NCBI GenBank assembly: GCA_000437275.1
Contig: FR899724.1
Span: 15,850-26,812 of the forward strand
Length of the DNA stretch: 10,963 bases
Direction: 5' to 3'
Source of the DNA: Clostridium sp. CAG:411
Lineage (GTDB): Bacteria; Bacillota; Clostridia; Lachnospirales; Lachnospiraceae
A program made the position numbers and the translations under genes. The stretch's first letter is position 1, and the number at the start of each line of letters is the position of its first letter. The notes under the pieces are model-generated. The model did no database searches, had not been told where the DNA came from, and was given only the letters and a program-made list of their open reading frames with translations. Of the stretch, positions 1-6,570 are shown in pieces.

Positions 1-2283
1 TGCAGTTGGTGTCGCAGTTGCTCCTGATGCCTGATACCATTCACCATCTGGTTTTGTATAAGTAGCATATGGTTTATAACAATTTTTTGAATCTTTTGGC
101 ATCTGCAAGTCCTTTGTTTGCAAAATCCAAGAAGTAGTATCTCCAGTATTTTTAAATAAAATATAGTTGTAAGAACCTGCTATTTCAAATGTATAAATAT
201 TATTTGTAACATCAGTTGAACTAAACAGTTTGCAATCTTGTGTATTATTCCATACATAAGCGTATACATTATTCCACTTTGCAATAGAATTATCAAATTT
301 AACTGTAGTAGTTGGTGCTACTGTTGTAGTTGCGGTTGGTGATGGTGTTGTAATGCTTCCTGTATAAGCATACCATGTACCTGATGATTTATTGGCAGAA
401 CTATATGGTTTCCAGCAATTATTATTGTCCGTAGGAACCACTAAATCACCTGTTTGGATTACCCATCCTGTCTGTGTATTCTTAAATATAACCTTTTTGT
501 AATTATCTGGAACTGTCACTTTATAAATCTTATTTGCTGCATCAACTAATGTAGTAGACAATACCTTAGCGTTTGATTCCTGTCCATCTGTCCACACATA
601 AGCATATACCTGACTCCAGTTAGCTGCTGAATTGTCAAAGTATATATCTGTTCCATCTCCCTGGCTTCCTACAGCAGCCTTTGAAGCCAAGTAGAGGTCA
701 ACCATTGGATAACTATCACGACCAGACTTTTCTGCACTGTAATCCTCTACCTGAATACTTGTATTTTTCATCATCAAATTCTTTACTTCCACACCCGATA
801 AATTAGGATTTAATGACCAGATATAGGCTAATGCTCCTGTAACATGTGGAGCTGCCATAGATGTTCCATCTAATAATCCATATGAATTATCTGATAAGCA
901 GCTATAAATATCATATCCTGGTGCAACAACATCTACATACTTTCCATAATTTGAAAAATATGCTGTTTTATATGTATTGGAACCTAAGTTTCTTGCAGCT
1001 CCAACAATGACCTTATGATTTAAGATATCATCTATTGTTACATGATATCCAGCATCCAATGTAGTGTCTTTTGTAATACCTGCAAAACTACCATTCCAAG
1101 TAGAATCAAGTGTGCTATTTCCTGCCGATTGTACTACAAGGAAATCGTAACCTTGGTCTAATAGCTTTGCCATCGCATTTGCCGCTTCTATTCCCCCAGA
1201 TCTTCCACTAGCTTCACTAGGAAATCTTAATCCCCACGAGCAATTGACTACCTTTGCACCATTTTGGATCAACTCAACAACATAAGATGTTCCCATCTGT
1301 GATTTTACAATTGTATCCGCATTCCAAAGTACACCTGTCACTCCAGTTCCATTATTTCCAATACCACCGATTGTTCCAGCTACATGCGTTCCATGATAAT
1401 GTTCTGTAACATCAGAGGTAATCGATGTAAGCCTCAAATCTTCATGGTTCATATCAAAGCCAGCATCAGAAATACCTACTTTAATGGCAGCTTTTCCTTC
1501 GGACGTACGACTTAGCTTGTCCTGATACTGCCATGCAGATTCTGCATGAATGGCTTCCAATCCCCAGTTATTTCCTTCTGGATTGTTTTCTGTCCATTCA
1601 TTTTCTCCACCCCAAGGGTCATTTGGAAGAGCTGCTACATCATTTACATAATTATAATCTGCCTGTATAACTTCATCATATGCATTAAACTTTTTAATGT
1701 ATTTTTTCAAGGCAGCAGCATCTGCGCCATCAAATTTTACCTGATACTCGTCAATCGCATAAAGAACACCAATTTGTTCTCCACCTACATTTTTTATAAT
1801 TTCCTGACAACGTTCTTTGCTAACCTTACTCTTAAACATAACAATAAGCTGTTCCGCTGCATATACATTTCCCTCGGAAGTAGTCTCCGTTTTTGTTACC
1901 TCTTCAAAGGAACCATTATCATAATTAACATTCACTTCCTTTTCTGTCTTTTTTCCATCCGAAGTCTTAACTGTAATTGTAACCGTGTTTTTCCCCGGTC
2001 TTAATAATAAATCATCAACTGCCCACTGTTTTCCATTGACAGTTGCATCGCTTTCCGCATACACCTCTCCGTCTTCTGCGGTTGCCTTATAATCAACACT
2101 TTTAATTGTTTTTGAAGAAGAAACCTTTCCACTGATTACCTCTCCTGCTTCTGTAGTTGTACTGCTCATACTATCTACAGAAATTTCTGTACTACTTGTT
2201 GCAGCATTTGCAATGTTCGCACCCATTCCATTAGGAATTACCATAGATAGTGCTAACAATGCTGCCAATACTTTTTTTCTCAT
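1..2283 (-). CDS. Secreted S8 subtilisin-like serine protease with two CBM26-like modules (3' end cut by window edge)
   Basis: 761 residues are visible with no stop, so the C-terminus lies beyond the left edge. A signal peptide (residues 1-27, Lys-rich start, hydrophobic core, ANA|A cleavage) is followed by an Ig-like segment (about 35-120) resembling the Big_9/glucodextranase type. Next comes an I9-like propeptide (about 140-215), then the S8 catalytic domain (about 235-535). The triad is visible: Asp273 in GISDAGFD, His297 in HGTHVAG, Ser475 in DGTSMAAPHV, with oxyanion Asn389 in QSAGN. Two similar modules (about 546-641 and 660-753) joined by a Thr/Pro linker resemble starch-binding CBM26, although the usual WPG motif is absent. 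All four catalytic residues are intact, so the enzyme is probably active and exported to the surface or medium. The ATG start is supported by GAAGGAG at 2292-2298. The protease assignment is firm; the CBM assignment is tentative. Confidence 0.93.
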   Translation of the reverse strand, partial: MRKKVLAALLALSMVIPNGMGANIANAATSSTEISVDSMSSTTTEAGEVISGKVSSSKTIKSVDYKATAEDGEVYAESDATVNGKQWAVDDLLLRPGKNTVTITVKTSDGKKTEKEVNVNYDNGSFEEVTKTETTSEGNVYAAEQLIVMFKSKVSKERCQEIIKNVGGEQIGVLYAIDEYQVKFDGADAAALKKYIKKFNAYDEVIQADYNYVNDVAALPNDPWGGENEWTENNPEGNNWGLEAIHAESAWQYQDKLSRTSEGKAAIKVGISDAGFDMNHEDLRLTSITSDVTEHYHGTHVAGTIGGIGNNGTGVTGVLWNADTIVKSQMGTSYVVELIQNGAKVVNCSWGLRFPSEASGRSGGIEAANAMAKLLDQGYDFLVVQSAGNSTLDSTWNGSFAGITKDTTLDAGYHVTIDDILNHKVIVGAARNLGSNTYKTAYFSNYGKYVDVVAPGYDIYSCLSDNSYGLLDGTSMAAPHVTGALAYIWSLNPNLSGVEVKNLMMKNTSIQVEDYSAEKSGRDSYPMVDLYLASKAAVGSQGDGTDIYFDNSAANWSQVYAYVWTDGQESNAKVLSTTLVDAANKIYKVTVPDNYKKVIFKNTQTGWVIQTGDLVVPTDNNNCWKPYSSANKSSGTWYAYTGSITTPSPTATTTVAPTTTVKFDNSIAKWNNVYAYVWNNTQDCKLFSSTDVTNNIYTFEIAGSYNYILFKNTGDTTSWILQTKDLQMPKDSKNCYKPYATYTKPDGEWYQASGATATPTA
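25..648 (-). repeat. Two tandem CBM26-like carbohydrate-binding modules within the protease
   Basis: Two diverged copies of a module of about 95 residues lie at 361-648 and 25-306. Shared landmarks in order are FDNS, W with VYAYVW, IY, an I/LFKNT strand, GW or SW with IQT or LQT, a D-L-x-x-P turn, NC-W/Y-KPY and a final GxWY. The aromatic-rich VYAYVW strand and the FKNT...QT strand recall starch-binding module 26, but the WPG motif typical of that family is missing in both. Carbohydrate binding is inferred, not shown. The sequence ends in a second Thr/Pro stretch, so further modules may follow outside the window. Confidence 0.6.
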
Positions 2284-2291
2284 CAATTTCA

Positions 2292-2298
2292 CTCCTTC
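2292..2298 (-). promoter_or_regulatory. Ribosome binding site of the subtilase gene
   Basis: GAAGGAG on the minus strand ends 8 nt before the ATG at 2283. It fixes the start, which also places the signal peptide exactly at the N-terminus. Confidence 0.85.
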
Positions 2299-2320
2299 TT
2301 AAGAACGCAAAACCATTTTG

Positions 2321-2350
2321 TTACGTAGATGTTAATTTTTTACTACGTAA
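2321..2350. promoter_or_regulatory. Inverted repeat in the subtilase leader, possible operator
   Basis: TTACGTAG (2321-2328) and CTACGTAA (2343-2350) form a perfect 8-bp inverted repeat with a 14-nt spacer. Each arm contains the self-complementary TACGTA core. It lies between the predicted promoter and the ribosome binding site of the subtilase gene, where a bound repressor could block transcription. It could also fold as an RNA hairpin, but no U-tract follows in the minus direction. No regulator family is assigned. Confidence 0.45.
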
Positions 2351-2367
2351 TAGTAACAAATTTTACC

Positions 2368-2396
2368 TTTGTATTGCAATCCCCAGTTTTTCTCAA
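2368..2396 (-). promoter_or_regulatory. Candidate sigma-A promoter for the subtilase gene
   Basis: On the minus strand, TTGAGA (2391-2396, five of six matches to TTGACA) is followed after exactly 17 nt by TACAAA (2368-2373, four of six matches to TATAAT). Initiation near 2361 would give a leader of about 78 nt that includes the inverted repeat. The -10 box is weak, so this is a candidate only. Confidence 0.35.
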
Positions 2397-2573
2397 TTTT
2401 ATGATGCAACCCATTAACTTTCTTCTATTTTTAACATTATTTTCTATTTTGGGGGAGAAATTTTGTACTTTTTTCCTATAATAATATTCTTTTTTTTATG
2501 GTCTTATATATATATATACCAATTTTCCTGTCATAAAGAGCAAATTTTTTCTCTTTTTTATTTTTCATATATC

Positions 2574-2602
2574 TTTGCAAAAGAATAATTTTATGCTATA
2601 CT
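2574..2602 (+). promoter_or_regulatory. Extended -10 promoter of the Ig-domain surface protein
   Basis: TTTGCA (2574-2579), a 17-nt spacer, then TATACT (2597-2602) preceded by TG and one base, a classic extended -10. Initiation near 2609 leaves a leader of about 26 nt containing the ribosome binding site at 2617-2624. The promoter lies inside the frame that would be coding if the upstream TTG at 2575 were the start, which argues for ATG 2635. Confidence 0.6.
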
Positions 2603-2634
2603 TAACCAAAAAGTCTAGAAAGGATGAAAAAAAT

Positions 2635-3984
2635 ATGAACTTACACATACGTTACAAAAAAATGACTGCAGGCTTGCTAACCGCAGCACTTTCTTTTGGA
2701 ATTTTTTCTATATCTCCCGTACAAGCGGCAACCTCTTTAAAATTATCCAAAAAAACGGCAACTGTCACAGTGAATAAAAGCATTACCATAACCGCAAACA
2801 AAAATGTAAGTAAATGGAAATCTAGTAATAAAGCAATTGCTACTGTAAAAAAAATCAGCAACAAAAAGGCAAAAATTACTGGTCGTAAAAAAGGAACTTG
2901 CAAAATTACTGCAAAAAGTGGAAAAAAGACCGTAAAAGTTAAAATAACGGTTCACGCAAAAGCAATCAAGACGCCTACTGTTACAAAGCTACCAGCAGCA
3001 ACTTCTACTCCAGTCATTTCTGCTACTCCATTTGTAACAAATACTCCGATTGTAACTACGAAGCCTGTAATTACAACTACTCCTATTGCTACAGAACCTT
3101 CACAAACTGCGACACCCGTTGTCACGGAAACTCCTGTTGTAACCAGCACTCCTGCAATCACAGAAGTTCCAACAGCAATTGCCACCACAACACCTACACT
3201 AGAACAACCTGCATCCAGTGCACCCCCTGTTCCTACAGGAGCTCCAATGGTAACAATAGCTCCTTCTATAACAACAGGACCTGCAACTACACTGGACATT
3301 AGTAATGTAAAAATATCCTGCTATTATAAAGAGAACAACCAAAGTATTTTGACTTTACAAAATGATACTGCTGTAAATTTTGAAATTGACAAAAATGAAT
3401 ATTATTTAGAGAAAAAAACAGAAACTGGTTGGAACAGCCTTCCTGCCACAGACATTTATAGAGATCCCGATCCTGTACAGTTACAGGCTAATAGTATCCT
3501 ATCCTACTCTTTACAATATTTAGACGATTATGGCACTTTACCATCTGGTACTTACCGCATTGTTGTTCCACTTCACTACAATGACCCATATAGTAAGGAT
3601 GCAAGTACCTATTATGTTTCATGCGAGTTTATCATTGGAGCATTATCTACAGAAAAACTTTCTATGACCGTAACACCCAATGTGGATAAAAAGCTTTCTG
3701 TAACACTTCAAAATAACAATAGCTATTCTGTTAAGTTGGATCAGTCAGATTATAATATAGAACGATGGGAAAATGACACTTGGCTTCCCCTTCCTTCTAT
3801 TACCATTCTGACACCAGAACGTCCTATCACATTAGAAGCGAATACAACAAATACATTTTCTATTGATTATACAGAATACTTTGGAAGCCTTCCTTCTGGT
3901 ACTTACCGCATTGTATTACCAGTGTGGCAGACCGAAAATACATCAAATCGTACTGTATTATACCAGACTTTCACATTAGACTAG
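2635..3984 (+). CDS. Secreted surface protein: BIG2-type Ig domain, Thr/Pro linker, two Big_14-like Ig domains
   Basis: A 449-residue protein with a clear signal peptide (residues 1-31, cleavage at VQA|A). Residues 34-107 are a BIG2-like Ig domain (LKLSKKTATVTVNKS at its start, SSNKAIATV in the middle, GTCKITAKS near the end) that is unusually Lys-rich, which could favour contact with anionic wall polymers. Residues 108-217 are a Thr/Pro/Val linker of TPxVT-type repeats. Two related domains follow (about 220-335 and 338-449), each ending in LPSGTYRIVxP, resembling the bacterial Ig-like family Big_14. There is no LPXTG motif, C-terminal membrane segment or catalytic motif, so a structural or adhesive role outside the cell is likely but unproven. 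An in-frame TTG at 2575 would add 20 residues, but ATG 2635 has the ribosome binding site, begins at the signal peptide and lies downstream of the promoter. It is divergent from the protease and ends at a shared terminator. Confidence 0.85.
   Translation: MNLHIRYKKMTAGLLTAALSFGIFSISPVQAATSLKLSKKTATVTVNKSITITANKNVSKWKSSNKAIATVKKISNKKAKITGRKKGTCKITAKSGKKTVKVKITVHAKAIKTPTVTKLPAATSTPVISATPFVTNTPIVTTKPVITTTPIATEPSQTATPVVTETPVVTSTPAITEVPTAIATTTPTLEQPASSAPPVPTGAPMVTIAPSITTGPATTLDISNVKISCYYKENNQSILTLQNDTAVNFEIDKNEYYLEKKTETGWNSLPATDIYRDPDPVQLQANSILSYSLQYLDDYGTLPSGTYRIVVPLHYNDPYSKDASTYYVSCEFIIGALSTEKLSMTVTPNVDKKLSVTLQNNNSYSVKLDQSDYNIERWENDTWLPLPSITILTPERPITLEANTTNTFSIDYTEYFGSLPSGTYRIVLPVWQTENTSNRTVLYQTFTLD
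2956..3285 (+). repeat. Thr/Pro-rich linker repeats
   Basis: About 110 codons of imperfect repeats such as TPVVTETPVVTSTP, made almost wholly of Thr, Pro, Val, Ala and Ile. Such segments are typical extended spacers between domains of secreted Clostridia proteins. The complementary strand is open over 2952-3299 only because of this biased composition. Confidence 0.85.
3292..3984 (+). repeat. Tandem duplicated C-terminal Ig-like domains
   Basis: Two copies of a domain of about 110 residues. Shared features are LQN, a D-x-x-x-Y-x-x-E strand, an aromatic W-x-x-LP turn, a YxxxYG or YxxxFG loop, and SGTYRIV followed by P. At DNA level a 20-nt block is identical at 3544-3563 and 3895-3914, in a pair otherwise well diverged. 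Confidence 0.8.
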
Positions 3985-4012
3985 ATGTAACCACCCAAAA
4001 TTTGAAATACAA

Positions 4013-4052
4013 AAAACAGGAATGTCGTACAATCGTGCAACATTCCTGTTTT
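4013..4052. terminator. Bidirectional intrinsic terminator
   Basis: AAAACAGGAATGT (4013-4025) pairs perfectly with ACATTCCTGTTTT (4040-4052), and the inner bases can extend the stem past one mismatch to a 4-nt loop. T-rich DNA follows on the plus strand, and on the minus strand the A-run at 4011-4016 gives a T-tract. It sits 28 nt after the Ig-protein stop and about 95 nt after the SGNH gene stop, so it can serve both converging transcripts. Confidence 0.88.
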
Positions 4053-4147
4053 CATTTGTAATGAAAGATAACTATCCTTCTGACCTTATTTCAAAAATTT
4101 ATCGCAAAATATGTGACATGCATCTTCCCATGAACATATAAGAACTT

Positions 4148-5140
4148 TTATTCTCGAACAACTGCATGTGTTTTCAAAAATTTCTTCCAATCTTCATAAC
4201 AATATCCATATACATGACATCCATCCTGCGAGATTCCCTCTTTTAAGAAACCATCCTTATCCGTATACAATGGGTTGATATCCAAATAAAAAATATTGAC
4301 TCCATCTGCCAGTTTAGCAGTCTCAACATTTCTTGCATTCACATTGACATTATTAAACTCTGTCTTAGGATTATTGCGTCCTTTGCTCATATGCATATTT
4401 CCAATCAGATAGATAATCACATCCTTCTGATTTCTTTGAATCATATCTACCAGCTGTTTCATCCACTGTCCATGATTCTTTTCATTTCCGTATCCCAAGT
4501 CATTCATACCAATTGTAATGTACACTTTTTTATAGGTATTCTTTTTCATAATGCTTTCCAAGTCAACCTTTTTATTTTTATTTTTCCAAGTAATCTGTTG
4601 TCCTCTGGTCCACTGATACAAAGAAAAACCACCCTCACAAAAAAAGTCTGCCTGCTTCTTCAAGTCTGTGTAATCATAGAGTCCCATCATACGCGAATCC
4701 CCAATAAACGCTGCATCTTTAAAATACGAATCTTTTACTTTTTTATAGTCATATTCTGTCGTAAGTGCAATCATACCTACATCGGAATAGTATGGAGAAT
4801 CCACCTTTTGTGGCTTATACGTTTCAAATTTTGTCTGTCCTTTTTTCATAGGTTCTGCGGTAATTGCCGCCTTTGTCGCACTGGCAGTCTCCGCTACCTG
4901 TGGTTCACTTGTTGTTATAATTGGCGTACTTTCAATTTCTTCTTTTTTTATTTCATCATCCGATTCTGGATTTTGTACTACTTCATCATCGAATGCCCGT
5001 TCCCATAAAGGTTTGCTCACATAAGCCAATGCTTCTTCCTTTGTCAAGCCATCTCCCTTTATCACACCTGCAACCGCTAATACAAAAAACAGGAGGAGTA
5101 AGCAACATAAAAACGGACACTGTTTAAATTTGTTCCACAT
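4148..5140 (-). CDS. Membrane-anchored SGNH/GDSL-family protein, O-acetylation partner of the MBOAT protein
   Basis: A 330-residue protein. One N-terminal membrane segment (about residues 9-27) anchors it with the bulk outside the cell. A polar Glu/Thr-rich linker (about 50-115) leads to an SGNH-fold domain (about 135-328). Visible motifs are the nucleophile in FIGDSR (Ser149), IGMND (Asn213) and DGCH (Asp306, His309), so the Ser-Asp-His triad looks complete. Small SGNH proteins next to an MBOAT acyltransferase (compare AlgX/AlgJ with AlgI, or PatB with PatA) complete acetyl transfer to an extracellular polymer. That role is inferred from pairing, and an esterase is the alternative. A TTG at 5155 would add five residues, but it lies in the ribosome binding site GGAGG (5149-5153), so ATG 5140 is the start. 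Only 17 nt separate it from the MBOAT stop. Confidence 0.85.
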   Translation of the reverse strand: MWNKFKQCPFLCCLLLLFFVLAVAGVIKGDGLTKEEALAYVSKPLWERAFDDEVVQNPESDDEIKKEEIESTPIITTSEPQVAETASATKAAITAEPMKKGQTKFETYKPQKVDSPYYSDVGMIALTTEYDYKKVKDSYFKDAAFIGDSRMMGLYDYTDLKKQADFFCEGGFSLYQWTRGQQITWKNKNKKVDLESIMKKNTYKKVYITIGMNDLGYGNEKNHGQWMKQLVDMIQRNQKDVIIYLIGNMHMSKGRNNPKTEFNNVNVNARNVETAKLADGVNIFYLDINPLYTDKDGFLKEGISQDGCHVYGYCYEDWKKFLKTHAVVRE

Positions 5141-5148
5141 ACCACTTT

Positions 5149-5153
5149 CCTCC
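5149..5153 (-). promoter_or_regulatory. Ribosome binding site deciding the SGNH gene start
   Basis: GGAGG on the minus strand, 8 nt before ATG 5140 and just past the MBOAT stop codon. The possible TTG start at 5155 overlaps this site and has no ribosome binding site of its own at proper distance. Confidence 0.85.
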
Positions 5154-5157
5154 AACT

Positions 5158-6537
5158 CTAAAAATTAAAATATAAAAATGGATTGCTGCTTCCTTTTAAA
5201 ATCTCATATACGGACAAGAAAAATATTCCTACAAGAATTGCAATCATCCATGGTTTTTGCCTTTGTTTACGAAAGAGGTTATATGGAAGCGGTGTTGCAA
5301 ATATAATACAAATCAATAACAACCACCAATAAGTATGCACATAATTTTGAAACTGGCTCATTCCCATAAGCACTTTTCCACTTGTATGTCCAAACATACT
5401 ACCTAAATATTGCTTTAAGGTCGTAAAATCTGAAATAGCAAATACTACCCAGCTTATTGGAATAAGAAAAATCACATATAAATGGCCTATCACTTTAGAA
5501 CGTTCTAGCCATTTTCCTAAAAATAGCTTTTCAATTGCAATAAAAACAAAAAAGGAAATTCCCCAAATTACAAAATTCCAGCTTGCTCCATGCCATAATC
5601 CAGTCAATGCCCATACTACAAATAAATTAACGATGGTACGAATCTTTCCCTTTCGATTTCCACCAAGAGGAATATATACATATTCTCGAAACCATCTTCC
5701 CAATGTAATATGCCATCTTCTCCAAAACTCTGCTATAGATTTTGAGATATAGGGCTGTTTAAAGTTTTCTGGAAGTGTAAAACCTAACATCTTTCCAAGA
5801 CCTAATGCCATAAGAGAATATCCCCAAAAGTCAAAATAAATCTGAAAAGTATAAGCAATCGCTCCAAGCCAGGCAACCGAGGCTCCAAGACCAATTGTTC
5901 CAGCAGATAAAATCGTATTCCACAACGTATAAATGGAGTTTGCCAATAATACTTTAAGACCCAATCCAAAGGTAAACCACTTTAATCCATCTTCTATCTT
6001 CTCAACAGTCACCCCACGTTTTTGAAGATTAGCTTCGACTTCATCAAAAAGCACAATCGGACCGGCTACTAACTGTGGAAACATACAAATATAAGTGGCA
6101 AATTCAATAAATGTGACCTGCCTTTTTATCTTTCCTTTATAGCAATCTACCTGATAAGATAATATCTGAAAAGTATAAAAACTAATCCCAATAGGCAATG
6201 CAATCTCCAGCGGTGTAAGCCAGCTCTTGCCCAAAATTGCGTTTATATTTTCGATTCCAAAATCCAAATATTTAAACCAGCCTAACACTGCTACATTTAA
6301 AAGAATGGTTACTATCAATAAACCTTTTCCTTTGTATTGATATATCCTTTTCGATAATACATAATTTAACATCACCGAAGCCAGCATAATCCATACAAAC
6401 TTTGGTTCTCCAATTCCATAAAAAATCAAACTGCCAGCTAACAGTATTCCATTTCGATATTTACTCTGTGCTATAAAATAGATTATCATGAAAAGTAGCA
6501 AAAATCGAAAAATAAACGCATTACTTGAAAATAACAT
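5158..6537 (-). CDS. MBOAT-family membrane O-acyltransferase (AlgI/DltB-like)
   Basis: A 459-residue polytopic membrane protein with many hydrophobic segments along its length, close to the usual size of AlgI/DltB-type enzymes. The family signature is clear: FWRRWHITLGRWF at about 271-283, with His276, then YIPLGGNR, and LTGLWHGASWNF at 311-322 with the presumed catalytic His316. It should move an acyl (probably acetyl) group from a cytosolic donor across the membrane to a surface polymer. The acceptor cannot be told from sequence; exopolysaccharide and peptidoglycan are both possible. D-alanylation of teichoic acids is unlikely because dltA, dltC and dltD are not adjacent. A TTG at 6558 would add seven residues, but ATG 6537 is better placed after GAGG at 6545-6548. 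It sits 33 nt after the cyclase gene and 17 nt before the SGNH gene, likely one transcript. Confidence 0.92.
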   Translation of the reverse strand: MLFSSNAFIFRFLLLFMIIYFIAQSKYRNGILLAGSLIFYGIGEPKFVWIMLASVMLNYVLSKRIYQYKGKGLLIVTILLNVAVLGWFKYLDFGIENINAILGKSWLTPLEIALPIGISFYTFQILSYQVDCYKGKIKRQVTFIEFATYICMFPQLVAGPIVLFDEVEANLQKRGVTVEKIEDGLKWFTFGLGLKVLLANSIYTLWNTILSAGTIGLGASVAWLGAIAYTFQIYFDFWGYSLMALGLGKMLGFTLPENFKQPYISKSIAEFWRRWHITLGRWFREYVYIPLGGNRKGKIRTIVNLFVVWALTGLWHGASWNFVIWGISFFVFIAIEKLFLGKWLERSKVIGHLYVIFLIPISWVVFAISDFTTLKQYLGSMFGHTSGKVLMGMSQFQNYVHTYWWLLLICIIFATPLPYNLFRKQRQKPWMIAILVGIFFLSVYEILKGSSNPFLYFNF

Positions 6538-6570
6538 TTCCCTACCTCTATTACACAATTTACAGTCTTA

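Larger units (their letters stand above)
2284..2634. other. Divergent intergenic region between the subtilase and the Ig-domain protein
   Basis: This 351-nt stretch is very AT-rich and has no convincing gene. It holds the subtilase leader with an inverted repeat and a candidate promoter, a 14-nt TA run (2505-2518), a perfect TATAAT at 2477-2482 without a good -35 box, a small hairpin (AAAGAG 2535-2540 with CTCTTT 2551-2556), and the promoter and ribosome binding site of the rightward gene (AGAAAGGA, 2617-2624, 10 nt before ATG 2635). Confidence 0.7.

Noticed and set aside
1546..2004. Open plus-strand frame of 152 codons opposite the subtilase propeptide
   Set aside because: It is antisense to a well-supported protease frame, is rich in Phe, Ile, Cys and Asn as expected for the reverse of AT-rich coding DNA, and has no ribosome binding site or domain.
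2505..2518. TA dinucleotide run as a possible phase-variable repeat
   Set aside because: Only seven units, lying upstream of the mapped-looking promoter elements and not between a -35 and -10 box, so no switching mechanism is apparent.
2952..3299. Open minus-strand frame of 115 codons with Val/Gly-rich repeats
   Set aside because: It mirrors the Thr/Pro linker repeats of the real plus-strand gene; its repetition is a by-product of that composition.
4391..5008. Open plus-strand frame of 205 codons opposite the SGNH gene
   Set aside because: The SGNH frame has catalytic motifs and a ribosome binding site. This one has only a hydrophobic, Phe/Cys-rich antisense composition.
5158..6558. dltB assignment for the MBOAT gene
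   Set aside because: The neighbours are an SGNH protein and a cyclase, with no dltA, dltC or dltD. The MBOAT signature alone does not establish D-alanine transfer.
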